Positions 46,340 to 57,050 of a DNA stretch of 64,000 bases are shown one piece after another. This DNA comes from Apiosordaria backusii (lineage: Eukaryota > Ascomycota > Sordariomycetes > Sordariales > Lasiosphaeriaceae). The stretch is taken from assembly GCA_030549205.1 (NCBI GenBank), contig JAUKTV010000012.1, positions 992,001-1,056,000 on the forward strand. Reading direction: 5' to 3'. Positions within the stretch are counted from its first letter, which is position 1; each line of letters starts with the position of its first letter. The position numbers and the translations under genes are program-made. The notes below the pieces were generated by a model. That model saw nothing but the letters and a program-made list of their open reading frames with translations. It was not told the origin of the DNA and ran no database searches.

Positions 46340-46776
46340 CTTGAACTATCTTTGAGTGCTAACTTATTCACAGGGTCTGATTGGCTTCCTTTTGAACAAA
46401 ATGTGAGAAGACAGCCGAGTTTAGTTTGGTCCTGGCTTCATAGTCCGGTGGCTAGTGACCTAGAATACTAAGATTCGACTGAAAAATCGATGGTGACCTA
46501 ACTTGGAAAGTAGTGAGGTCACTTGGTGCTCAAGAAGCCCCTCGATGCAACAGGCATAAACCTTTTTCTTTCCATGAGATGGTCCCCAAGCTCTTGTCTT
46601 GGCATCAAAGAGCTAAGATGCGGCCCGTGCGCCCCGCATCCCACCACTGAACTGTGGGACGGTCCCGCCGTTGCGTTGCGGCCAGATACGCGGCATCCGA
46701 GAAGACACGGAGACGGGCACCGGCCCCGGTATCAGCATCTCCACGACGGAATTCAGTGCGGGAAATCACCCCGAAA
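46340..46776. promoter_or_regulatory. Bidirectional promoter region, FMP25-like / COG3
   Basis: 437 bases between divergent start codons. The plus-strand frame is open upstream of the COG3 start but lacks an ATG in frame without a stop. No specific site recognised. Confidence 0.45.
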
Positions 46777-49347
46777 ATGTTCGAAGACTCCTGGTACAGC
46801 TTCGTACCAGACTACCAGCAACAACCACGCCAGGCGCAAAGTACAGGCCACCAGAGAAAGAAGTCACTTCTCCAGCCGCCAAATGTAAGTGGCCCCTATG
46901 AAGCTAGATACCTTACCAGAGAAAAGTTGCACTGACAATCATGGTATGTATAGGGCGTAGATAATGTCGACGGCGCGGGATCACTCCCAGTACTCTTCGA
47001 GGACCAAGAAGACACCAATTCTCCACCGGAACCGACCTTGTCGCGAAGAGCAAAGTCGTACTCGGACTTCTACGACATAGTTAGGGCTCAACTAGGTGGA
47101 AAGCCCCAACAGAAGAACAAGAAGAAGTGCAAGAGGATAAAACCTGACCGAACATGGGACGCATTGGCCGTGCCAGAATCTATGACGGCAAAGCTGCCTG
47201 ACGAGCAGGACGCCCACGATGACGAGCTGGATAAGGGGCTGCTGGAAGCAAGCCAACAGGAGTTTTTACTATACCATGATCAACTGGGCATGACAGAGCG
47301 ACACTTGGGTACTCTGATTGAAGATGCGAACAGCGCCCTCAAGGTCCTCGAATCGCTAAGCCAGTCATTCCGAGCTGTCGACGACCAGACAAGCTCGTTC
47401 AAGGCTCAGTGCGACGACCTACTCACAGAGCAGAAACGCTTGCAAAAGTTGGCGGATGATGTTGGCACAGATCTTCATTACTATGCCTACCTAGACAACG
47501 CCAGCAGACGGTTGAATGCCCCTGGAGCAGGCCGCCTTGTGGAGGACGACGCCTTTGCCGAAGTGTTATCCAGTCTTGACTCTTGCATAGCCTTCATGAC
47601 GAAAAACACTACATACCGAGACGCCGAGTCCTACCTTGCCCGTTACCAAGCATTGCTTACCAAGGCTCTCCACCTACTCGAGGTTGGCTTCACCAACCGT
47701 CTCAACAGAGTGTCGGCCGAAATTTCTAAACAAATCCTGGCGACTCAGTCCGAGTCTGCACGACACGCCCTTGCTTACGGGCGCTTCGACGAGATGTTAT
47801 TGGAATCTTACTCCTTGATCCCGAATATCCAGACTATTATTCGCAGTGTCTACGATCAAAATGGACATCCTCTATCAGCACTTAACTGGGATATCTACGC
47901 CAACACGGTGAACAATATACTCCATGCCTACTGGGCTGTCAGGGAAAGGGATCTAAAGCCCCTGATCCAGAGCGACCTCGACGCTTTCCGGTCAGAAGCC
48001 AAGGAATCGGTTGAAACTGCCGCTAGGAATTTCGTTAAGCAGTGTTACGAGCGCTCCTACAACGAAGCGTCCCTCTTCCGGAAGATATTCGCCATCGAAA
48101 CACAATACTCAGTTGATCCAAAGTCTGCCTTTGCCGCCCTCAAATCTTCTCACACAGGCACTCTTGTTACCGGCACCAATGTCGCCCCCGTCGCCACCAA
48201 CCTGCAGTCAGTTTTGCAGAGTAGCGACTTGCGGACAGTATGCAACATAATAGGCTGGATCACAAACGAGTACCTCCTCTTAGACTTTGACGAGGACGAA
48301 ACTCCCTTTGTGACACACTGCCGAGAACTAACAGCCCGGCTCTTGACTGAGCACCTCTGGACCTTCACCGATGCCCTCTTCGAAGCCGAAATCTCCAAAT
48401 CCATCACCAAAGCTGCCGTTGCCCCAGAAGCTCTCCAGATCGGCCCCGTCACCAACGGGGATTCAAGCTCCAATGCCTTCCCGCCCGTCAAGAGGGCTAT
48501 TGAGCTGCTGGTAATGTTTGACCAGCCCATGCCGAAAGAGCGCTGCGTACGTTTCCCCTTTTATTTTCTTTGTTTTACCACTGACTGACATTACATTTAG
48601 CAACGCAACTCCCCCATCATCTTCACCCTCCTCCGGGAGTCCATTGCGTGCCTCCACCGCGCCGAGTCCCGCATCCGATCCTCGGGAGCGTCCCTCAAAA
48701 CCACAGACCCGGATTTGTTTATGATTAAAAACTTACTCATCCTCAAAAACGAGCTCGTCACCTTGGAAATAGGCGACATAAGAAACGTCCACATTGGCAA
48801 CCAGTCTGTCTCCGGCAGGATAAGAGAAATGCAGCATTTTGGACAGATATGGGATACTGTACTCAAACCATTACCTGGGAATTTGATATCGGGGATTTGG
48901 GAGCGGGTGGGGAGCATTGGGGGGAGTTTGGGGGGGTTGACGGGGTATATTCCTGGGAGTTCGCTGCTTGGACTCGGAGGATCACGGTCTTCGACGCCTG
49001 TGTCTGGGGCGGCGGGGACAACGCCAAAGATTGGGACGGGGGAGGGGGATGTTGATGTTCATGAGCAGCTGGATGATGAGCTGAGGAGGAGCATTGTTGC
49101 TTTTACCAAGAGGTGGGCGGGGGTTTTTGTTGAGCTGAGGGCGGGAGGAGGGGGGGCAGCGAATAAGAATATGGGGGGGAGGAATGTGGCCAAGGTGGAG
49201 AGGGAGATGGATGAGATTTTGGAGAGGGCTTTTGCGGGACAGGGGGAGGTGGTGGGGAAGTTGAGGGAGGCGGTTAGGATACAGGTTGATGCTGCGTTGG
49301 AGGAGATGGCGAGAGAGAAAGAGAGGGGGGGTGGTAGGAAGGGGTAA
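46777..49347 (+). CDS. cog3: Conserved oligomeric Golgi complex subunit 3 (Sec34)
   Basis: Subunit of the COG tether that captures intra-Golgi retrograde vesicles. Exons 46777-46884, 46954-48546 and 48601-49347, 815 residues. The start MFEDSWYSFVPDY matches the usual fungal Cog3 opening. The Sec34 domain is seen in the central exon: LYHDQLGMTERHLGTLIEDA, FKAQCDDLLTEQKRLQKLAD, YYAYLDNASRRLNAPG, and ARYQALLTKALHLLEVGF. The last exon holds a C-terminal region (LKNELVTLEIGDI, IRNVHIGNQSVSG) with a Gly/Ser insert, ending EKERGGGRKG. Codons turn sharply G/T-ending after about 48890. Confidence 0.92.
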
Positions 49348-50548
49348 AGGGGGGTTTAAAATGGGGGTTGTGATGCTGAGGAGGGAGGGTGGAATACTTG
49401 GAAGAGTGGGTGGTAAAATCAAGGTTCTGTCTGTGGTAATAACACAGGTGACTGTTTCACTCACTGACTTGTCCGTGACTTGTCCGTGACCAACCGTGTA
49501 TGTTACTGTGGATGAAAGAACAGTGCTGATCTGTTGACTGAAGTGATCGCGTGAGGCGGGGGAGTCAGTCAGCTGCATATGCAGTCAGGGCTAGATGATC
49601 AGGGCTGTCCACTGCTGTGGCAGATGTGCCTGGCCGGTGTCACTGTGCTGGGTATCATCCTTATCCACCTGAACATGGTGAGCCGCGGTTCTATCTGATC
49701 TGAACTAACATGAGCTGTGAGGTTTCATTGGTTTGTTCATCCGCGGCAAGCTGGCAAGGGGGCCTGTCATCAGCATCCACTCGTGGGCTTCCACGAGAAT
49801 TCTTTTTGAGGATCGAATGGACCCACTGAAGCCGCTAATTTCACCACTGGAGCGGGATTTGCAAGCACCCGCTGTGCAGCCGCTCTGGGCGTCCAAGTCA
49901 GTGCAGAAAAAAGATGCAGAAGCGCAAACATTTTTGACCAGTCATTCTCTTTCTCGCCTTTCTAGACGTCACTTTCCCTCTCGTTCTTGTCATCCCGGGC
50001 ACAGGACGTTCCTCAAGCACAAACTCGCTTGCTCCCGGCTGGGTCAGAGCTGGACCACACAAGCAAACAATAGCCTTGTCCTGTGCCTTCATCTCTTGTT
50101 CGATCGACCCCTTTTTCTTTGCAACCATCAGTTGGTTCTTGGGACGACAACATCCAGCTACGACGAAAGCAGTGACCGAACCTCATCCCACAACATCTTT
50201 GCTCAGTCTTGTCACTGCATCTCCGCACGTGCACTCGAATCCTTCCACTTGATCACCCACGGCCTGGGGGGGGGGGGGGAAAAGCAAAACAACCTATTTT
50301 ACCCCTCGTCGCCGCCACCGCCCGACAGCATTAGGATCCTCCCCTCCTTCGCCTCACTTTTCCATCGCATCTCCGTTTTCGAACCCTGCGCAACCAGTTG
50401 CAGGCCCAACGGCCTCCCGCCCTCCATAATCCGAACTACGTATCAACGTCTTTTACGTGCCACACCAGACCGAACCTTATTTCCTTCGAAACACAACGCC
50501 ACGGATTACTTTAGGCGGCGACTATTCCGCTTACTGCGTATGCCCGCC
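49348..50548. other. Intergenic region and long leader of the phosphatase gene
   Basis: Contains the 3' flank of COG3 and the leader of the tyrosine phosphatase gene. A frame with an ATG at 49817 runs open into the phosphatase frame for about 240 codons, but it crosses a run of 14 G (50266-50279) and its composition is unlike a conserved domain, so I keep the start at 50549. Short direct repeats CTTGTCCGTGA occur near 49468-49489. Confidence 0.5.
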
Positions 50549-52659
50549 ATGGCTCACCTCCCACGGTTCAGGCGCAAAAAGGATGTACCCCTCGGTCCGC
50601 CGTTGATAACCAACGGCCTCCCCGGACAAGGCAGTAACACCAGCGCCAGTCTTAACAGCGCCAGTCTTAACAGCGCCAGTGACCCAAACGGAAAGATTAC
50701 CCCTCCGCCCGGCGACCTCCCTTTGCCCGTGCCCGAGTCACCACTGCGACCGTTCGGCGGGAAGCTCAGTCCTTTTAGTCGGGTTTTCCACCGGTCGCAG
50801 AAGCGAGCGCGCGATTCCCCTCCTGCCTCGCTGCCGCACTCTCCTTTGGCTGCTGCCGCGCCGGTTTCGAGCTTGGCGGATGGTAGGCCGGTGTCGCCTT
50901 TGTCGTTGAAGATGGATACGAGTGGTTTGCTGAGCGCAGCAGCTGGGGAAAACAATAGGGAGAATGGAGGACAGCAGCAAGGGCAGTTATTGCAGGTACC
51001 GCCGCAAGAGGGTCAGCAGCAACTGAGGGAGAAGTCGTCATTTCTGCAGGTGTCGAGGCAGGTGAAGATGCCGGGGTTTTTGGAGTCGAGTGGCATAGGT
51101 TGGTCGCCCCCCTATTTTCTGTAAAGGTGGACTTACATCTAACCTTTTTGTGCTGTACAGACATCGAATTCAAATTCGGGGAACTGGTCTGGCTCGAACG
51201 GATGCGCATCCAACAGGGCCTCGAAAACGAAAAGTCGATCCACTTTTCTCCTGACTTTCGATGGGCTCGTGTCAAAGGCCCCCATTTGCGGAGACTAGAC
51301 CGATACATGAATATTCAACCTTGGCATAACCATCGAATCAAACTGCAAGTTCCAGAGGGAAAACTGGATTATGTCAACGCTTCCCCTATTGTGCTGCATC
51401 CCTTCCCGATAAATGGCCAGCCGAGGGAACCAGACAGATACATCGCCATGCAGGGGCCCAAACAGACATCAATGGACCACGTGTGGAGGATGGTGGTGGA
51501 GCAGGTGGAATCCCCCGGGGTTATTGTGATGCTAACAGAGACGCACGAGGGACACATGGAAAAGTGCTTTCCTTATTTCCCGCGGAATAAGGAGGACCCA
51601 CCACTCGAAATCAACGAAAAAGATGAATTTGGTGATGGCTTCCGAGCGAGTGTGCGATGTGAAGGGTTGGAAGAAACAGAAGCAGGGGATGCGATTGAAC
51701 TCAGAAAACTCGTCATCACGGTACACTCCAGCGGCGGTCAAATCAGGAAAAAATCAAGATCCCCAGCTAGACTCTTTACCAACGGCAATAAGGAGAGGGA
51801 GAAGACACCGGAACCCAGCTCTGCGGTTACAGAACCGGAAAGAGACGCGGACATGGACGTCAAGATGAAGTCCCCTGTTGCTGCCACCACTACCAGTACT
51901 ACTGCCAACCTCGATGTGGAGATCCAGCAAGAAGATTCAACAACCTCATCCCCAACCGACGAAACGGGCCCCAACGAGACCGGCGGGGTGGTAGAAGAGA
52001 AAATCCTCTATCACTTCCTCTACAAAAAGTGGCCTGATTTCGGCGTCCCCGCCTTGGAAGACTTGGACTCGTTCTTCACGCTGATGAAGCTATCCCGGGA
52101 GAAGAACGCCGGTCCTCACAACCCGAGGATAGTCCACTGCTCAGCGGGTGTCGGCCGATCAGGCACGTTTATTGCGCTGGAGCATCTAATGCGGGAGTTG
52201 GATGCGGGGGTGCTGGAGAATTACGATGAGATGGTGGCGGCTGCCGCTACTTCGAGGCAGGGGTCGAACGCGCACACGCCGATTGAGAGGGAGGGCGGGG
52301 AGTGGGACAGGGAGAGCGTGGGGGTGAGCGTGGACTCGGAGGGGAAGGTGGTGCACAAGGAGCCGATGCTGGGGGAGGATTTGATTTTCGACACGGTGAA
52401 CCAGCTGAGGGAGCAGAGGAAGATGATGGTGCAGGCGGAGGGGCAGTATCAGTTTATTTATGGGGTTATGAGGAAGCTTTGGGGGGAGAAGTATGGGGTT
52501 GATGTTGAGAGGAGGGGGGGTGAGGTTGAGGTGGTGCAGGAGGAGGGCGACAGGAGTCATAGGGAGGGGGAGCCGGCGAAGAAGAGGGTGGAGGTTGAGT
52601 TTGAGAAGAGTGATGGGGGGATGGGGGGTGGTGGTGATGGGAGGGATCCTTTTGCATAG
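50549..52659 (+). CDS. Protein tyrosine phosphatase (Pyp/Ptp1 type)
   Basis: Classical non-receptor tyrosine phosphatase, in yeasts an opponent of MAP kinase signalling. Exons 50549-51098 and 51161-52659, 682 residues. The start MAHLPRFRRKK sits in a good GCCATGG context; MPA three codons upstream is an alternative. After a disordered Pro/Ser N-terminus of about 180 residues, the PTP domain shows NHRIKLQVPEGKLDYVNAS, DRYIAMQGPKQTSMDHVWRM, KKWPDFGVP (WPD loop, about residue 474) and the active site VHCSAGVGRSGTF (Cys about residue 510). Two inserts are notable: about 85 acidic, Ser-rich residues before the WPD loop, and about 60 residues between the P loop and the Q-loop region (QRKMMVQAEGQYQFIY). 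The intron donor GTTGGT is unusual. Confidence 0.92.
50641..50680 (+). repeat. 15-base tandem repeat coding for SLNSA
   Basis: CAGCGCCAGTCTTAA occurs at 50641-50655 and 50656-50670, and its first ten bases again at 50671-50680. It lies in frame in the disordered N-terminus of the phosphatase and encodes a run of SASLN units, so length changes would keep the frame. Confidence 0.85.
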
Positions 52660-54066
52660 AGGGATGTATGGGGTTGTTTGGAATGTTTATTTTCGTTGAG
52701 GTGGAATCATTGCATTTAGGAGGTTAGTGGGCATAACACGGGACGGAACTCTTTTTTTTTTCTCGAAGCGTTTTTATCAACATCAGCATATCTAGGCATA
52801 CGGCCGGAGGTGGGATATTCAAGAGGGAGGGATACATGTTAGATGGTTTTTTCTTTTTTTTTCTTCGCATTAATCATGGGTGGTCAGGATGGTGTCGGAC
52901 GTGGATGATGTTTGTACGATTCCGAGTTTGGGGGCGGGTTTCTAGTTCTCTTTCTTTTTTTCGTTTAGATACCCAGATATTCGGCATGGTTTGGGGGGTG
53001 TGTGTTGCATAGGATAGGTAGGATAGGTGAATGGGGATAGGATAAGAGAGGCATTACATTTTACTTCAACCTATGAGCTACCATTTAGTTGTGTGAGTGT
53101 TCAGATGTGAAAGAGACGCCGTGATTCCTCCGTGAGAGGACTATGACATGTTGACAAAACAAGCAACACCTAGCAACACAAGCAACATCCACGGCCAAAC
53201 TAGCCAGATAAGCATTTTACTTTTTTTTTAACCTTTTACGTGGTAACTGGTGACGGACACCACGATTGGGTTCAGCCGAAACCAGGAGTCAGGCCGGGTA
53301 AAGTTGCCCATTGATCCATGGTTCAGCTTCATGCTCGACCTGCGTCGCCCTTTTATCACTGTTACATAAGGTAGGTGCCAGACATCCAAGGTGCCAGGTC
53401 CGACTCCTTCCCCAGAGGATTTACCGTTTTGGTTGTCGAAACTCTGGTTTTCGGGTCTGGGGTAAAAGATGACGTAAAACCAACCCAAAGAAGGGTCAAC
53501 TTTGCGGGGGCGGGATGGGATCTGGGACGCGGCACAGCAACAACAACAGCAGCAACAGCTTGGTGATGTGCCTGGACGAAGAGAACAGCATGTAGGGTGG
53601 GCAAGCTGTAAACAGGAAGTTCGAGACTGGCTGCGGAAGATTTTGGAGGGTTTTTAGACATGGTAAGATGGTCACTGTATATTAGGTATGTGCATTTCTG
53701 TTCCAGTTTTTTTGTTTTCTTCGAGCAGTCGGTTCCCACATGTGAGGTCCCTGGGAATTTCTCTGTATACCTCAATTCTTTTGATCTAGGACATTTGTAG
53801 TTTTGAACACCCCTCTCAGAATGTAGGTATTTGGGGGTGTGTGTTGGGAGGTCTAGAGTTCTTCAGTCACGTTTGGAAATGCCACGTCTGTTTTATATAA
53901 TAAAGTGCTTCTCTATTGAAAGCTAGTCTGCCAAAAACAAAACCATCACTGCCCAGTCCCTAAACTACCTATGTGCTATGCACCCCGATTTCATTTTCAC
54001 AAACCGCGGCGCACAGAACCGCGAAACAATTTGCAGGAGGCGTAAGCCCCAACTCTTGCAGAAGTA
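52660..54066. other. Intergenic region
   Basis: 3' flank of the phosphatase gene, T-rich and AG-rich, then a stretch without a supported gene. A minus-strand frame (about 53362-53661, MSKNPPKSSA) has no motif and low-complexity composition, and I leave it uncalled. Confidence 0.4.
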
Positions 54067-54542
54067 TCACCACCTCGTGTTCCTGCAGATTGCGCAAGCC
54101 AGCCTGTACTTTTCAGCTGGTGTAATCCTCCTCAAATCCTGGCGCGCCAGCTTCACTCTCCAGTTATCGGTGTCAGGGAGCAAAGTCACAACTCTGTCCC
54201 GGTCGGCAATCGGCTCAGCCTTGAGAATTCTCTTCCACTTTTCCATACACTGTCGACGCTGTCGGTCTCGCTGTCAGATCCGCTCTCACTGGAGCTCGAG
54301 TCTAAGGCCTTGGAATCCTGCTTGGCCTTGGTGTCTGGGGAGATCTTGATCTTAGTCTCAGGAAAGGTCTTGCGGCCATTAATAGCAGGCTTACCAGGCT
54401 CCTTGGTCTTCTTCGACTTCAGCTTGTTGACCCAGCAGTCGTTGTCGTCCTCGGCCTCGTTATCGGTAGAAGCAGATAAGGTAAACTGAGATGCCTTCGG
54501 CGTCTTGGGGCTATCTGCCATGGTTGTGTCTTTGTCGTCCAT
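54067..54542 (-). CDS. Small hypothetical protein, possibly frameshifted
   Basis: No family recognised. The minus-strand frame from MDDKDTTMADSPKTPK (54542; MADSPK at 54521 is also possible) is acidic and Ser-rich, with DNEAEDDNDCWVNKLKSKK and DSSSSESGSDSETDSVDS. The literal frame stops at 54186 after an Arg/Ser tail. Another frame from about 54251 to 54067 reads MEKWKRILKAEPIADRDR and later DTDNWRVKLARQDLRRITPA and ends CRNTRW, which looks more protein-like. One extra base near 54250-54260 would join the two into about 158 residues. Low coding evidence overall; the call could be wrong. Confidence 0.4.
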
Positions 54543-57050
54543 TGGACAGAGAAGATGGATGAAAGGAGAGGTTTGTAAATTTTTGAAGGAATTGATTTTT
54601 AAAGTAAGTGGGAGGTGAGATTGCAGGAAAGTTCCAAATTGTAAACCGCCTTCCCTTTGAAAATGTTGGAAGGTCCAGATGGGAGGCAAACCTACCGCAT
54701 ACTACTAAATGCAGGCACGACAATTAGACCATTGGCAAGGTGGGATGGAAGGAAGTAGTACTGTGGTATCGTAAGAATTCCAAAGGGGAAAAAGTGGATT
54801 TCGGACCGGCGACCGATGGAGGCTAAAGAGCTTAATTTCTGTCTCTCGTTTTGGTAGTGATACGTTGGGTGTTTTGTGGTGGTGTGGTGGGTGTGTGGTG
54901 GTGTTGTCCTCTGTTCGCGAGTTCGCGAGGGGAAGAACATCGCCAAAACGGGACATGCAAGTCAGTGCGGAGTCCAGAAACGGCAAAACCGCTTATTTTT
55001 CTTTTTTTGTTCGAGTTTCGAAGAGAAACAGAGTTGCATCCCCTCGACTTAAGCGAGTGCGAGCCGTCGCGGGATGATGAAATCAGAAAAGTGATGAAAT
55101 GCCCCCATGTATGTGATCACGTTCAGTTCGTGTCAGAAATGTTGATTCCGACGTGGAGTTTTCCCGCGTTTCCGTCTTGTGTTCTCTTGGGCAATGCTTG
55201 GGCATCCGTCGGAATACCCGGATTAGAAACGCAAAAAAGGAGAGCCGCATGCTAGACCAGGGTAAGAGTTGGGCTTGTTCTGAAAGAGGGAGGTCGGCAC
55301 AACTGGTGAAGTTAACTGTGGGGTTAGTTGAGGTTTAACTTGTCTTGAGCAAGCGTGGGCGGGCAAATGTCAATGGTCGCTTGTAACCTTGCGTGTCGGG
55401 TGCTACTGTGCGACATATCGCAGCATGTAGTGTATGTGAGAAAAATTAGTGTGGGTGGTGGTGTAGCAATTCAACCGGCAGAGAAAGAGAGATATCCGTA
55501 ACCGATGGAAGTTGAGGTGAGGAAGGACACCCGCTGTGGATAGATGCTTTTGCGGTGAGCTGGGAGACTCCCGTCCTGGTCAAGATCACGAGGAACTTTG
55601 TCAAATGTTGTTCAACCACGGCCGAGAGGAAAAGTACCCATCGGATAAAAGCCGAAACAGAGGCCGGATAAGAGGTGTCCCGCAGAGAAGGGAAAGGTGA
55701 CATTTACGAATAAGGCACACCCGATTTGCAGACCAAGATCAGCCTGAGTGATCAGCGTGGAGCCAGGGACTGTGGGAGAAGATGGATTTCCCACGTGGAA
55801 ACCCGGCAATCAGGTTGCAGACCGGTTGTATTAGTGACTAAGACACGGAGATGAACGTCTCACTAGCTTTGAGGCTCGCCTGGAGAGACAGGTGAAGACA
55901 TCCGATGGTTCTTCAGAAGAATGGCTCAGATATTTTGGGAAGCAAAGCGCGCTTGTCTTTCTGTCGGGTATGTTGCATGCGCATATGTTGAATGTGAAGA
56001 GAGCGGGGTGCAGGATTCTGTCAATGTCGAATACCAAGCTAATGCGGCCGGTGAATTGGCCCGATGGAGAAGAAGAGGTGGGATCACAAGAAAAGCTTTG
56101 GGTAACGGTTCGGCCGTGATAATTTCTTTCTCGTGTTTTCCTCAGAGAATCGTCTCAGGCCCTTGCCAAGTTGAGTGGACCAGGCCTCGAACATCCTTCC
56201 CGGCTTGTGATTTCCAAGGACCACGGTTCCTGGTGCCGGTCGGAAGACCCGGGGGGGGGGTCCCCCAATTCGGCGTAGCATTCATGGACGACTCCACTAT
56301 CGCACAACCGCCGCGCTTCCAGAAGGATTGAATAAGAGGGATCCATCAGCCCTGCATCACCTCATTTTTGTTCTTTTCGCAAGATCTCGACCATTTGCCA
56401 TTTACTTTACCTTATCAAGAGTACACTACCTACCCTAAACAATTCCGCCGGCGCCGTTGCTGCCAACAACCAGCTACACCAGCCCACACAAGCCTTATCG
56501 CTATTGATACGATAACAGGGGTCCTGACCAGCATCATCATCATCATCATCATCACAGGTCTTTTGGCGCCACACTCCCACAATCCCACTGCTGTCATGGC
56601 TCGCGATATCTCACTCCGAGGTTGATCACCTCTTCCTCCGACCCCCCGAGATATCAATTTCATCATCTCGACCAAACCCCTCCCTCGCTGGAGCCCAACC
56701 ATTGTGCGAACCTTCGCACGCAACCTCGGATTTTGAGAGACCAGAGTTTCAGCACCCTGTAACGATTCTAGAAAACACCAACAAAGTTTTGATTCTTTGC
56801 GATTCGACCGTTTGCTCACTCACCTGTCGGGCGCATCCGCGGTACGGTACGCTACGCTGCGGAATACCTTGTCGCCACAACCCACCTCCCACCCGCACGT
56901 CCGCGTCGCAAACCTACCAGCTCAACTGCACTCCATCCGTTTTGTTGGTGACAGCCACATGCTTGGAACGAAGCACTTGGCAGCAACGACATGATATTTC
57001 TGAACTTCGTACGAACCCTCGATTGGCGATAAGATAATCATCATCCAGTC
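54543..57050. other. Long intergenic region without a supported gene
   Basis: About 2.5 kb, the longest gene-poor stretch. Several 60-130 codon open frames occur on both strands but none has a motif, a good start or a spliced continuation that I can see. Features noted are a run of 10 G (56251-56260), a CAT/ATC microsatellite (about 56531-56552), and a pyrimidine-rich stretch from 56600 that is probably the folliculin promoter and leader. Non-coding RNA genes cannot be excluded. Confidence 0.45.

Noticed and set aside
53362..53775. Minus-strand open frame, MSKNPPKSSA...
   Set aside because: Low-complexity composition, no motif, no splice signals; likely chance.
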